Below, in pieces: positions 51,756 through 61,075 of a DNA stretch of 64,000 bases (positions are counted from its first letter, which is position 1; each line of letters begins with the position of its first letter). The notes under the pieces are model-generated. The model was not told the origin of the DNA, ran no database searches, and was given only the letters and a program-made list of their open reading frames with translations. The position numbers were made by a program, and so were the translations under genes. Where the stretch lies: the NCBI RefSeq assembly GCF_021215455.1, contig NZ_JAJPWV010000002.1, forward strand, positions 496,001-560,000, in the 5' to 3' direction. This DNA comes from Mucilaginibacter roseus. Lineage in GTDB: Bacteria; Bacteroidota; Bacteroidia; Sphingobacteriales; Sphingobacteriaceae.

Positions 51756-54608
51756 TTAAAGCGTTTTGCCATCTGCATCAAGCTCCACAATCGGGTAACC
51801 TAATTTTTGCAGACCTGATAATACTTTGGCTTTATCGCCAACTACCAGTATCACCATATTATCCGTGTTGAGGTATTTCTTTGCCAATGCGTTGATCTCC
51901 GAATTATTGATGCCGGAAAGAATCTTGTTCTGCTCATCCACAAACGTTGGCTTTAAATCGTACTCCATCAACATAGACAGGAAGTTGGCTTTTTGTCCGT
52001 TAGTTTCATACTTACGGGCATCGCTCTGGCCTATCGACTGCTTGGTGAATGCAAGTTCATCATTAGTTATACCGGCGGCATTGTAATTTTTGATCTCCTT
52101 GATAAACTCTACTACAGCGCTGTCAGTTGATGAGGCACGTACACCCGCACTTGCAGTAAAGTTACCACCAAATTTGCCCGATGCGAAACCAGAACGGGCA
52201 CCGTAAGTCCAGCCCTTGTTTTCGCGCAGGTTCATATTGATACGGCTGTTAAATGCTCCACCTAAAATGTAGTTGGCTATGCCCAGTTTATAATAGTCTC
52301 CGGTAGCATCATAGTTAAGGCCGCTCAGGTAACCAATGCGTATTTCTGATTGCGCTGCGTTAGGTACGTCAACCAAGTACAGCGTAGTTTTATCAAATGA
52401 TTTACCGCCCGCAGGTTTTGGTAAATCAACCTTTTTATCTTTCCAGGTGTTCAGGAAGGCCAGCTTGGTTTTCACCGCAGCTTCGCTGATATCGCCTACC
52501 ACAACAACTTTGGTTAATGATGGAACGAAGTAGCTATCATAGTAGTTCTGCACATCCTGCAAGGTTATACCCGGCACGGTTTGCTCGTTACCCTGAGTAG
52601 AGAAGGTACGCACGTTGTCAACCCCGTACAAAATTTTATTGTACACGCTTGATGCCACACCTGCCGGTTGAGTTTTAGCCTGTTTAAACCCTTCCATTAT
52701 CTGCGTTTTGTTGCGATCGAGCGCTTCCTGCGTAAACTTAGGGTTGAACAGTTTTTCCTGTAGCAACGCAACGGTTTTGTCGAGGTTTTTAGTTAGTGAT
52801 GACACCTCTATCGAGATGTTATCATTAGTTGCATAGGCACTGATATCGCTACCCAGTTTTTCCAGCTCGGCATTGTATTGCTCGGCAGTATAATTCTTAG
52901 TATCCTCGTTAAGCATACGGGCAACAATGTTGGCCAAACCTGCTTTTTGCGGATTGTTGATAGCCCACAAGCCACCACCATCTATCGACATAGAAATGGT
53001 TACCGTTGGTATCTCCTTGGTATCAGTACCTACCATGCGGATGCCGTTAGCGGTTTTAGCCGTCCATATAGCCGGAACTTTGATGGCAGGGTTGGCACCT
53101 GTACCTGGTACCCTGGCGCGATCAAAATTATCTTTAGCTTTAACATACTTCAAACCATTGTAGCCATAATCAGGGGCTTTATAGCCTGACTTGTCAATGG
53201 TATAATTATCAGGAGCTACCGCTTGTGCGGCGCCGCCTTTTGGCAATACGCTTAATATAACCGCTGGCTTGCCTTTTACATACTGATTATACACACGCAT
53301 AACATCAGCCTTGGTTACCGAACGGATATCGTTCAGCTCGCGGCCAATCTGGTTGGGGTTACCGGTAAAGGTTTGCGCGGCTGCCAGTTCAGACACCTTG
53401 CCGCTGATGCTTTGCAGGCCGTTGATATAGTTAGCCTCGGCACTGGCTTTGAAACGGATCAGGTCATCATCGCTAACGCCTTTCTTTTCAAACTCGATCA
53501 GTGATGAATCAACCAGCTTTTTCATATCAGCCAGCGATTGGCCCGGGAACGGGATAACACGGATGCTGATCTCACCCGCAAGCTCGGTATTTGATGAGCC
53601 CATGTAAGCCTGGGCAGCCTTACGGGTCTTTACAAAATTTTTATAGAAGATGGAATTTTTGCCCTGGCCAATGATGTTTGAAAGCACATCAAGCGCTGAC
53701 ATATCTTTGACATACATTTTAACACCCGGGTAGCTAATGGACAGCAAAGGCAACTTGGCGTAATTGTCGGTGTAAGATACGTAACGGTCAGCCTTTAACA
53801 CCGGTGCAGGCAGGTTAACGTTCTTAACTTCCGGCCCTTTTGGTATGCCGCCAAAATATTTGCTTACCCATGCCAGCGTTTGTTTGGTATTGATGTCGCC
53901 ACCAATGGTGATGGTAGCGTTGTTTGGCCCGTACCAGCGTAAAAAAAAGTTCTTTAAATCGGCCAGGCTAACCGCGTTCAGCTCCTCAATGTAACCGATG
54001 GTTAACCATGAATACGGGTGGCCATATGGGTATAATGATCTTGATGAATACTCGCCTACCAAACCGTAAGGACGGTTATCATAATTCTGTCCGCGTTCGT
54101 TTTTTACCGTCGCGCGTTGCACCTCAAACTTTTGCTGGGTAACGGCATCAAGCAAAAAACCCATACGGTCTGATTCCAGCCAAAGCATTTTTTCCAGCTG
54201 ATTAGCCGGTACAGTTTCATAGTAATTGGTACGGTCGCGGTTGGTTGAGCCATTAAGGGTACCACCTGCCGCGGTGATGATCTTAAAGTGATCGCCATTG
54301 GCCACGTGGTCAGATCCCTGGAACATCATGTGCTCAAAAAAGTGCGCGAAGCCTGATTTACCGATCTCCTCACGGGCTGAGCCAACGTGGTAAGTAACGT
54401 CAACGTGTACAATAGGGTCTGAATGATCTTCGGTTAAAACTACAGTAAGGCCGTTAGGCAATACGTATTTCTCATAAGGAATAACTAACTCGGTACCTTT
54501 GCGGGTGATTTTTTCAACGAGTTTAGGCTGCGCCTGCTGCGCATTAACGGTTAGCGATGCCGCCAATACCGACGCTGCAAGCAAGAGGCTTTTAAGAGGT
54601 CTGGTCAT
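51756..54608 (-). CDS. M16-family zinc metallopeptidase, two-domain pitrilysin type, exported
   Basis: The 950-residue protein has a signal peptide (ending VNAQQ near 25). The inverted zinc motif HFFEH is at 89-93, with a downstream Glu in VKNERGQNYDNRPYG. A second M16-like half without the HxxEH motif starts at about 510 (TANGIRMVGTDTKEIPTVTISMSIDGGG). The M16 peptidases degrade peptides and act in the periplasm. The gene has 226 bases of leader and follows the metallo-hydrolase gene on the same strand. Confidence 0.92.
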   Translation of the reverse strand: MTRPLKSLLLAASVLAASLTVNAQQAQPKLVEKITRKGTELVIPYEKYVLPNGLTVVLTEDHSDPIVHVDVTYHVGSAREEIGKSGFAHFFEHMMFQGSDHVANGDHFKIITAAGGTLNGSTNRDRTNYYETVPANQLEKMLWLESDRMGFLLDAVTQQKFEVQRATVKNERGQNYDNRPYGLVGEYSSRSLYPYGHPYSWLTIGYIEELNAVSLADLKNFFLRWYGPNNATITIGGDINTKQTLAWVSKYFGGIPKGPEVKNVNLPAPVLKADRYVSYTDNYAKLPLLSISYPGVKMYVKDMSALDVLSNIIGQGKNSIFYKNFVKTRKAAQAYMGSSNTELAGEISIRVIPFPGQSLADMKKLVDSSLIEFEKKGVSDDDLIRFKASAEANYINGLQSISGKVSELAAAQTFTGNPNQIGRELNDIRSVTKADVMRVYNQYVKGKPAVILSVLPKGGAAQAVAPDNYTIDKSGYKAPDYGYNGLKYVKAKDNFDRARVPGTGANPAIKVPAIWTAKTANGIRMVGTDTKEIPTVTISMSIDGGGLWAINNPQKAGLANIVARMLNEDTKNYTAEQYNAELEKLGSDISAYATNDNISIEVSSLTKNLDKTVALLQEKLFNPKFTQEALDRNKTQIMEGFKQAKTQPAGVASSVYNKILYGVDNVRTFSTQGNEQTVPGITLQDVQNYYDSYFVPSLTKVVVVGDISEAAVKTKLAFLNTWKDKKVDLPKPAGGKSFDKTTLYLVDVPNAAQSEIRIGYLSGLNYDATGDYYKLGIANYILGGAFNSRINMNLRENKGWTYGARSGFASGKFGGNFTASAGVRASSTDSAVVEFIKEIKNYNAAGITNDELAFTKQSIGQSDARKYETNGQKANFLSMLMEYDLKPTFVDEQNKILSGINNSEINALAKKYLNTDNMVILVVGDKAKVLSGLQKLGYPIVELDADGKTL

Positions 54609-54834
54609 TTTTTTAGTATTTAATCAACTGTAAGTAACAACAAGGCCGGTTGCTGCCGTGCACTTGCCTGGGAAGGCATAATATTACGCAATTTAGCTAC
54701 AAATACTTTGTAAAGGAGTTGTTACAAGTTAACTTACGCCCGCCTTTAAACTACGCTTCTTGTTATTGTAAAAACGCCGGCAAGAAATTATGTTAATGTT
54801 CAAAATTGACCAAAAGGCTTAGTATTGTGCGGAG

Positions 54835-55650
54835 CTATAGTGCTAACGCCATTTGCGCCGATTGCAAAATGCTATGGTGAGCGCCTTTATTTCCATCCAC
54901 CCGGTAAACCGCTGTTTCAACATAGCGCGAGGCCACGGCCACATGCACATCACCGGCGTGCTGGTTAAAAAGTTCAAGCGCCAGCTCGGGTGAATTATTG
55001 TCTTTAGATAGATGCGATAATAGTAAGTGCGACATGAACGATGGTTTATGCTCAATAAAAAGCTGTAACGCCTGCGCGTTAGAAAGGTGCCCCTTGCCAC
55101 CTCGAATACGTCGCTTTAAAAAGTAAGGGTACCGGCCGCTATCCAGCATCTGCTCATCATAATTCGCTTCTAAAAAAGCGGCGTGGCAAAGCTTAAAGTA
55201 TTTGGTCAGGTTGCTGCATACGGCACCTAAATCTGTAAATACGCCTATGGTGATGTTTCTATCAGCCACAATAAAACTGTGCGGTTCGGCAGCATCATGT
55301 AGTTTTGTAAATGCGGTTACAGTCAAACTACCGATAGCAACCGGTTGGTGCTCGGTAAAGTTCATCACACAATCAAGCATCAATCGCCCATGCAGCATGG
55401 TACCCGGTGTTATGTATACCGGCAGCTTATACTTGCGGCAAAGTACGGCCAAGCCGCTGATATGGTCGCTATGCTCGTGGGAGATAAATATGGCCTTTAC
55501 CTTAGTCATTTGCAGCCCAAGCCTGGCCATGCGGCGCTCCACCTCGCGGCAGGAGATACCCACATCAATAAGCACGGCCTCATGCTCGTTACCAACGTAA
55601 TAACAATTGCCGTTACTGCCCGAATTTAATGCTGCAATGTATAATGACAT
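54835..55650 (-). CDS. MBL-fold metallo-hydrolase (YycJ/WalJ-like)
   Basis: The ATG at 55650 (MSLYIAALNSGSNGNCYYVG) is preferred over the GTG two codons earlier. The 271-residue protein has the beta-lactamase-fold motif SHEHSDH at about 55-61 and a further metal-binding His (KLHDAAEP) and D (VFTDLGAV). The closest named group is YycJ/WalJ, an exonuclease-like enzyme linked to DNA repair. The exact activity is unproven. Confidence 0.87.
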   Translation of the reverse strand: MSLYIAALNSGSNGNCYYVGNEHEAVLIDVGISCREVERRMARLGLQMTKVKAIFISHEHSDHISGLAVLCRKYKLPVYITPGTMLHGRLMLDCVMNFTEHQPVAIGSLTVTAFTKLHDAAEPHSFIVADRNITIGVFTDLGAVCSNLTKYFKLCHAAFLEANYDEQMLDSGRYPYFLKRRIRGGKGHLSNAQALQLFIEHKPSFMSHLLLSHLSKDNNSPELALELFNQHAGDVHVAVASRYVETAVYRVDGNKGAHHSILQSAQMALAL

Positions 55651-55706
55651 CGCCACAAAAATACCGGATTGTTTTTTAGCTTGATAATTTTTTTAGCAAA
55701 AAAATA

Positions 55707-56114
55707 TTAATCTTTTTTGCCGTATTGCTTGCGGCCATGTTCGGAATTATCATCGTTTTGTTTGACACGTATGGCAACAATCTCTTTAACCACAGCAGCC
55801 GGTAAACCCTGGCTGGCTTTAAACTGAATAGTGGTACCGTTTATTTTACAGCCGGGCAACCTATCTTTATACTGATCGATGAGCGTTTTACTTACGCCAT
55901 AAAAGCCACAATGATTTTTGAAAGCAGCGAAATGCACCAGCATACCTTTGTATTTATAGGAGGGCATCTGGTAGCTGATGCATTCTTCTGCCTCGGGTGC
56001 AGCTTCGCGGATAGCAGCACGCAAGTTAGCAAGGGCGCTCCTGGCAGGCTCAGGCAGCGAAGCCAGGTATTCGTCAACCGTAGTGGCTATAAAAGGCTTT
56101 TCTTTGCTGTTCAT
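55707..56114 (-). CDS. DUF1801 / YdhG-like protein
   Basis: The 135-residue protein shows the DUF1801 pattern: VDEYLASLPEPARSALANLRAAIREAAPEAEECISYQMPSYKYKGMLVHFAAFKNHCGFYG (in parts), followed by IQFKASQGLPAAVVKEIVAIRVKQND. The family includes iron-chaperone-like proteins of uncertain role. It lies 2 bases after the next gene on the same strand. Confidence 0.85.
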   Translation of the reverse strand: MNSKEKPFIATTVDEYLASLPEPARSALANLRAAIREAAPEAEECISYQMPSYKYKGMLVHFAAFKNHCGFYGVSKTLIDQYKDRLPGCKINGTTIQFKASQGLPAAVVKEIVAIRVKQNDDNSEHGRKQYGKKD

Positions 56115-56116
56115 TA

Positions 56117-56590
56117 TTAACCGGCGTAGGCTTTTTCCAGCTCTGCGATATCAATCTTGATCATGCCCATCATGGCCTGAGCTACGCGTTGTGCCTTAAC
56201 CGGGTCTTTATCCTGCATCAGTTCAATCAGCCGGGTAGGGGTTACCTGCCATGATACGCCGAACTTGTCCTTCAACCAGCCGCAGGCCGATTCGGTACCT
56301 CCATCGCCAATAAAAGTGTTCCAGTAATAATCCACTTCTTCCTGGTCCTCACAGTTTATCACGAATGAGATGGCCTCATCAAACTTAAACTGCGGGCCGC
56401 CGTTCATCGCCGCGAATTCCACGCCGTTCAATTCAAAGTAAGCTACCAGTACTGAGCCGGGCGCACCGGGCATACCCTCGGTAGCGCGCATAATGCTGAT
56501 CGGTTTTGAATCTTTAAATACGCTCAGATAGTAGTTCATAGCTTCTTCGGCATTATTGTCAAACCAAAGAAAAGGCGCGATTTTTTGCAT
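56117..56590 (-). CDS. PhnB-like VOC-superfamily protein
   Basis: The ATG at 56590 (MQKIAPFLWFDNNAEEAMNYYLSVF) is preferred over an upstream start at 56704 that reads through a GC-rich repeat. The 157-residue protein matches the PhnB/3-demethylubiquinone methyltransferase-like VOC group: FELNGVEFAAMNGGPQFKFDEAISFVINCEDQEEVDYYWNTF, GWLKDKFGVSWQVTP. The name PhnB is historic and does not show phosphonate activity. It overlaps no gene and probably shares a transcript with the DUF1801 gene. Confidence 0.87.
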   Translation of the reverse strand: MQKIAPFLWFDNNAEEAMNYYLSVFKDSKPISIMRATEGMPGAPGSVLVAYFELNGVEFAAMNGGPQFKFDEAISFVINCEDQEEVDYYWNTFIGDGGTESACGWLKDKFGVSWQVTPTRLIELMQDKDPVKAQRVAQAMMGMIKIDIAELEKAYAG

Positions 56591-56696
56591 AACAGTAAGT
56601 TTATTGGTTAGATGATTTTGTTTATACAAACATACCCAGCTAACTGTTGAGGCGTGCTGTGCAAAAGCGACAGATAAAGGGGCTGCATGTGACAAC

Positions 56697-56830
56697 CCAC
56701 CCAACCCTCCCCAAGGGATGGCTAAAAAGAAAAGTCCTCTAAATTAGGTACTCCCACTTAGGTAGGATTATTCGCTTTAGTTATCTTTAACGGAGCTCAT
56801 GAGGGCTTTGCCGTTTAGGAGAGGTGGATG
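56697..56830. repeat. GC-rich intergenic element, copy 3
   Basis: CCCACCCAACCCTCCCCAAGG (in parts, 56697-56717) on the left and CCGTTTAGGAGAGGTGG (56811-56827) on the right flank a variable centre. The left word matches the element at 34046-34136 (CCCAACCCTCCC-AAGGG-GGCTA). It fills most of the interval between the VOC and Dabb genes. Confidence 0.6.
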
Positions 56831-56875
56831 TTTTTTCAAACTTTATGCTAAATTAGGCTCTCATTATACAATACC

Positions 56876-57280
56876 ATGAGCACAAACAGACGAAATTTTA
56901 TAGCAACAACAGCAGTTATGGCAGCATCAACAGCGGCATCGGCATTACCCTTAGAATTGGCAAAAAGTAAATATCCTATTGTTCACCATGTATTTTTCTG
57001 GCTTAAAAACCCGGGGTCAGTAGAGGATCGCGACAAACTGGTGGCCGGTGTTAAAGCCTTAGCTAAAATTGAAACTATTAAACAGATACATGTTGGCGTG
57101 GTAGCCAGTACCGAAAAACGCGACGTGGTTGATAATACCTGGGGTGTATCCGAACTGATGTTCTTTGCCGATCTGGAAGGACAGAAAACCTATCAGGATC
57201 ATCCCATCCATCAGGAATTTATAAAGAACCATAGCCACCTTTGGGAGAAAGTAATTGTGTATGATGCTGTTGAGGCGTAG
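56876..57280 (+). CDS. Exported Dabb (stress-responsive A/B barrel) protein
   Basis: The 134-residue protein begins MSTNRRNFIATTAVMAASTAASALPLE, a Tat-like signal with an RR motif. The mature part (IVHHVFFWLKNPGSVEDRDKLVAGVKALAKIETIKQIHVGV, TYQDHPIHQEFIKNH) is a Dabb ferredoxin-like dimeric barrel. Function in Bacteroidota is unknown. A single gene. Confidence 0.85.
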   Translation: MSTNRRNFIATTAVMAASTAASALPLELAKSKYPIVHHVFFWLKNPGSVEDRDKLVAGVKALAKIETIKQIHVGVVASTEKRDVVDNTWGVSELMFFADLEGQKTYQDHPIHQEFIKNHSHLWEKVIVYDAVEA

Positions 57281-57369
57281 TTATTAAACTATCCTATCAA
57301 TTAAGTTACATAATAATAAAGTTACATACTATCCTCGCCCTACCCTATTAAAAAGGGCACTTTTGCAGC

Positions 57370-59841
57370 ATGAGAATGTTGATAAAGGGGATTGTGAGTA
57401 TTTTATTACTAACTGCTACCACCAATTTATATGCCCAGCAAACCGGCTCGGTTACCGGTGTGCTTACCGATGCTGAAACCAACAAACCTGTTGAGTTTGC
57501 AACCGTTGGCTTATTTGATAAGGCTACCAACCAGCCGGTAAAAGGTGTACAAACCGGGTTGGATGGAAAGTTCGCTATCAACGGCCTTGCCGATGGCAGC
57601 TACCAGGTACGTATCACCTTTGTAAGCTACGCCAGCTTTACAAAGGATAGTATTATCATTAGCGCTGCGCAAAAGGTATTTAACCTAGGAACAATAAAGC
57701 TTGCACGCACCAACAGCTTGTTAAAAGAGGTGGTGGTTAAGGCGCAGCCTAACACTATACAGCTGGGGGTAGATAAAAAAACCTTTAGTGTAGACCAAAG
57801 CCTGGTGAGCCAGGGTGGTTCGGCTACTGATCTGCTGAGCAATGTGCCATCGGTACAGGTGGATGTGGACGGTAACGTGAACCTGCGTGGTTCAAGCAAC
57901 GTGCGCGTGCTGATCAACGGCAAACAATCAGCTTTAACGGGCGGCAGCGTAAGCGATATTCTGCAATCATTACCCGCCAGCTCTATTGAAAACATAGAGG
58001 TGATCACTAACCCGTCGTCTAAATATGATCCGGAAGGGCAATCCGGTATCATTAACATCATCCTTAAAAAGAACGCCCGTGTTGGATTTAACGGACAAGC
58101 CGCATTTACCGCAGGTAACTATGATACTTATAACGGCAACCTTAACCTGGGTTATCAAACCGAGAAATTTAACCTGTATACCAACTACAGCTACCGCCAT
58201 GGTAAAAGGGTTGGTAACGGTTATACCAACAGGCAAACCTTTATTGGTGCCGATACCTTGTTTCAAAATCAAACTCAGGATCAAAGTTTTGTGTTCGATT
58301 CGCATAATATCCGTGCAGGTATCGACTGGAACGCGGCCGAAAAAACTACAATCAGCTTGTCAGGTAATGTAAATACTCGCAAACGCGACCGTTTCCAAAC
58401 CGGCGCAACTGACTTGTTTGGCCAGTCACGCACGCTTACCCAACAAACCGTACAAAATAACGTAAGCAATGGCAGCGGTACCAACTTTGATATTAACCTT
58501 GATCTCGATCAGAAATTTAAACGCAAGGGTGAGCAATTAACCGCCAATCTGGGCTACTCGCGCGGCGATGAGGATAATTACGATTACCTGAACACAGCGT
58601 ATCGTTACTACGAACCTGTATCAGCAAGAAATTTTTTGCAGAACAACTATAATAAGGAAAAAGAGAATAACTGGAACATCCAAGCCGATTATGTACTGCC
58701 TTTTGCCGATAACAAAGGCCGGTTTGAGGCAGGTTACCGCAGTACTATTGCCAAAAATGATAATGATTATTTGGTTGATACCGCCTTTACCCAAGGTATG
58801 TTTCAGCGTGACCTGAGCCAAACCAACCGCTTTTTATATAAGGAATACATACATGCCGTTTACGCCAACTACCAGCGCCAGTTTGGTAAGTTTGGCATAC
58901 AGGCCGGTGTGAGGCTGGAGGACGCCAACATTCGTACTTCGCTACAAGACAGTGCCGCTACTGTACGCAACAATCAGGATTATTTCAGGGTGTACCCGAG
59001 TATTTTCCTGAGTCAGAAACTAACCGACGCGCAAACCCTGCAATTAAGCTATACCCGCAGGGTAAGCAGGCCAAGGGAACGCCAGTTATCGCCATTTTTA
59101 GACAGGAGCGACCCGTTGAATTACCAACAGGGCAACCCGACATTGAGGCCTGAAGACACGCATTCATTTGAATTAAGCTACATAAATTACTGGAAGGCGC
59201 TTACGCTAACGTCATCATTATATTACCGACTTACCAATCAAAACTTTCAGCGCATCAGCGTGGCGTTGGACAGCAGCCGCACACTTACCCGTTTTGAGAA
59301 TGTTAACAGCGCGCGTAACGCCGGTTATGAGTTGATAGCCAAATGGAACTTTTCGCAGGCATTTGATGTTACCGGTAACGTAAACGTTTATTACCGCCAG
59401 ATTGACGGCGATGCCGATCTTGGCCTGCGCGAAACATCAGGTTATGCTTGGAATGCCAACATAACCGGTAACATAAAACCGATTAAAAAAGTAGGCGTGC
59501 AGTTGCGGTACGATTACCAGGGCCCGCAGGTAATTGCCCAGGGTAAAATGAAGGCCATGTACGGTTTAGATGCAGGTATAAAATATGATATAACCGATAA
59601 GCTAAATATTAGCGGTAACGTGCGCGACGTATTCAACACCCGCCGTTTCCGTTCGGAGATCAATAACCTTATTGGTCCGTACCCTTATTACCAGGAGTCG
59701 TCAAGGCGTTTCTCTATGCGTGTAATATCTTTTTCGATAGGTTACCGCTTTGGCTCAACCGGTCGCAAGAGCGAAAACAACAAAAAGCAAAACCGCGATC
59801 AAAATCAAGGTGATGTGCAGCCGGATGAAGGGATGAGGTAG
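57370..59841 (+). CDS. TonB-dependent receptor-like outer-membrane barrel with carboxypeptidase-regulatory domain
   Basis: The 823-residue protein has a signal peptide (ending LYAQQ near 25), a CarboxypepD_reg-like domain (TGSVTGVLTDAETNKPVEFATVGLFD, about 26-115), a TonB plug-like domain (about 125-220: SATDLLSNVPSVQVDVDGNVNLRGSSNVRVLING, ENIEVITNPSSKYDPEGQSGIINI) and an OMP_b-brl_3 type barrel to the C-terminus (MRVISFSIGYRFG). The ligand is unknown. The final Asn/Gln-rich tail (KSENNKKQNRDQNQ) is exposed and variable. Confidence 0.88.
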   Translation: MRMLIKGIVSILLLTATTNLYAQQTGSVTGVLTDAETNKPVEFATVGLFDKATNQPVKGVQTGLDGKFAINGLADGSYQVRITFVSYASFTKDSIIISAAQKVFNLGTIKLARTNSLLKEVVVKAQPNTIQLGVDKKTFSVDQSLVSQGGSATDLLSNVPSVQVDVDGNVNLRGSSNVRVLINGKQSALTGGSVSDILQSLPASSIENIEVITNPSSKYDPEGQSGIINIILKKNARVGFNGQAAFTAGNYDTYNGNLNLGYQTEKFNLYTNYSYRHGKRVGNGYTNRQTFIGADTLFQNQTQDQSFVFDSHNIRAGIDWNAAEKTTISLSGNVNTRKRDRFQTGATDLFGQSRTLTQQTVQNNVSNGSGTNFDINLDLDQKFKRKGEQLTANLGYSRGDEDNYDYLNTAYRYYEPVSARNFLQNNYNKEKENNWNIQADYVLPFADNKGRFEAGYRSTIAKNDNDYLVDTAFTQGMFQRDLSQTNRFLYKEYIHAVYANYQRQFGKFGIQAGVRLEDANIRTSLQDSAATVRNNQDYFRVYPSIFLSQKLTDAQTLQLSYTRRVSRPRERQLSPFLDRSDPLNYQQGNPTLRPEDTHSFELSYINYWKALTLTSSLYYRLTNQNFQRISVALDSSRTLTRFENVNSARNAGYELIAKWNFSQAFDVTGNVNVYYRQIDGDADLGLRETSGYAWNANITGNIKPIKKVGVQLRYDYQGPQVIAQGKMKAMYGLDAGIKYDITDKLNISGNVRDVFNTRRFRSEINNLIGPYPYYQESSRRFSMRVISFSIGYRFGSTGRKSENNKKQNRDQNQGDVQPDEGMR

Positions 59842-59997
59842 CAGGTTTATTCCTGCCCTATCCTTAAGGATAAGGCTGGGATGAAAAATTTTCTGTCATC
59901 TCGACAAAGAAAGATACGTCGTTGATTTATAAATAAATATATTTTGAATTGTTGATATAGCTTTAAAGTAGTAAAAGTAGCTAAATAGCCACGCTCT

Positions 59998-60894
59998 TTA
60001 CAACCACCCCTTACGCCTGAACCAGAAATAAATAAGCAGGGTGATGATTACCATTACACCCAACACCATCGGGTAGCCATAATGCGCACGGAGCTCAGGC
60101 ATAAAATCGAAATTCATACCATAGATGCCGACGATGAAAGTTAACGGCATAAAAAACACCGAGAACACCGTAAGTATGCGCACAGTATCATTTGTACGCT
60201 GCGCGGAAACATTGAAATAAAGGTTAAGCAGGTGGTTTATGTTTTCAGAAAGGGCATCGTAAATATTTTGCAGGCGAACGTACATATCGCGGGTATCGCG
60301 TGTACTTACATCGCCGTCCTCGGCATCAATGGTATCAATTATATCGTAGGATAGCATGAGCATGCGCCGCACCAAATCGGCCTTGCGTTTTAAAAAGTAC
60401 ATACCTTTTAACAAAGGCGCTTTGCGTGTCCGCAAAAAAATCTGTTCCTCATAATATTCCAGGCTCCGAGAGAGGTGGTTTGAAGGCTCATCATACGTCA
60501 TTAAGCAAGCCTTGATAATATTATTCAGCAAATGGAAGGAGCTGTGGCACTTGCCCTTTTTTACCTGTTCGCCCAGCATGTCTATCACCTTGTGCGGTTT
60601 TCGGTGAATAGTAACAATAAAATCCTTGGCGTAAAAAATGGCTATTTTATGTGTAAGTTGCTGCACGGTATCAGCCTCGGTAGCACGATTATCGGTATGT
60701 ATTCTGAAGATGATAAAGGCGTAGTGCTCCATCTGCTCATATTTGGGCAGGTGGTCGGGCTGTAAGCTATCGTCTAACAATTCCTCATGCAGGCCATACT
60801 TTTCGGCCGTTGAATGAATTTCCTCATGCTGCGGATCGTAAATGTCAATCCATTCAAAATCGTTTTCCGGTTTGTTAGCAAGTTGTCTGAGCAT
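59998..60894 (-). CDS. CorA-family magnesium/cobalt transporter
   Basis: The ATG at 60894 (MLRQLANKPENDFEWIDIYDPQHEE) gives 298 residues; the upstream TTG start is less likely. The C-terminus has two transmembrane helices with the pore signature GIYGMNF and a long preceding helix (LRTRKAPLLKGMYFLKRKADLVRRMLMLSYDIIDT). It forms a pentameric Mg2+ channel in the inner membrane. A single gene, converging on the TonB receptor gene. Confidence 0.93.
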   Translation of the reverse strand: MLRQLANKPENDFEWIDIYDPQHEEIHSTAEKYGLHEELLDDSLQPDHLPKYEQMEHYAFIIFRIHTDNRATEADTVQQLTHKIAIFYAKDFIVTIHRKPHKVIDMLGEQVKKGKCHSSFHLLNNIIKACLMTYDEPSNHLSRSLEYYEEQIFLRTRKAPLLKGMYFLKRKADLVRRMLMLSYDIIDTIDAEDGDVSTRDTRDMYVRLQNIYDALSENINHLLNLYFNVSAQRTNDTVRILTVFSVFFMPLTFIVGIYGMNFDFMPELRAHYGYPMVLGVMVIITLLIYFWFRRKGWL

Positions 60895-61075
60895 TACACA
60901 AATAAAACTAATAACATCAACTTGCAAAATAAGTTCTTGCCAGTAGGCGCTGCTTTAATTTAAGATAATTACAAAACCTTAATCTTAAAAGCGCTGATTT
61001 AGAGTTTATTTAACCTTGATTTTATTATTTACACACAGTGCAACCATAGCTTTGAGTTAAGAAATTTAACTTAAT

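Noticed and set aside
56117..56590. The PhnB-like protein as part of the phosphonate system
   Set aside because: PhnB is a historic name for a VOC group without shown phosphonate activity, and it lies 50 kb away.
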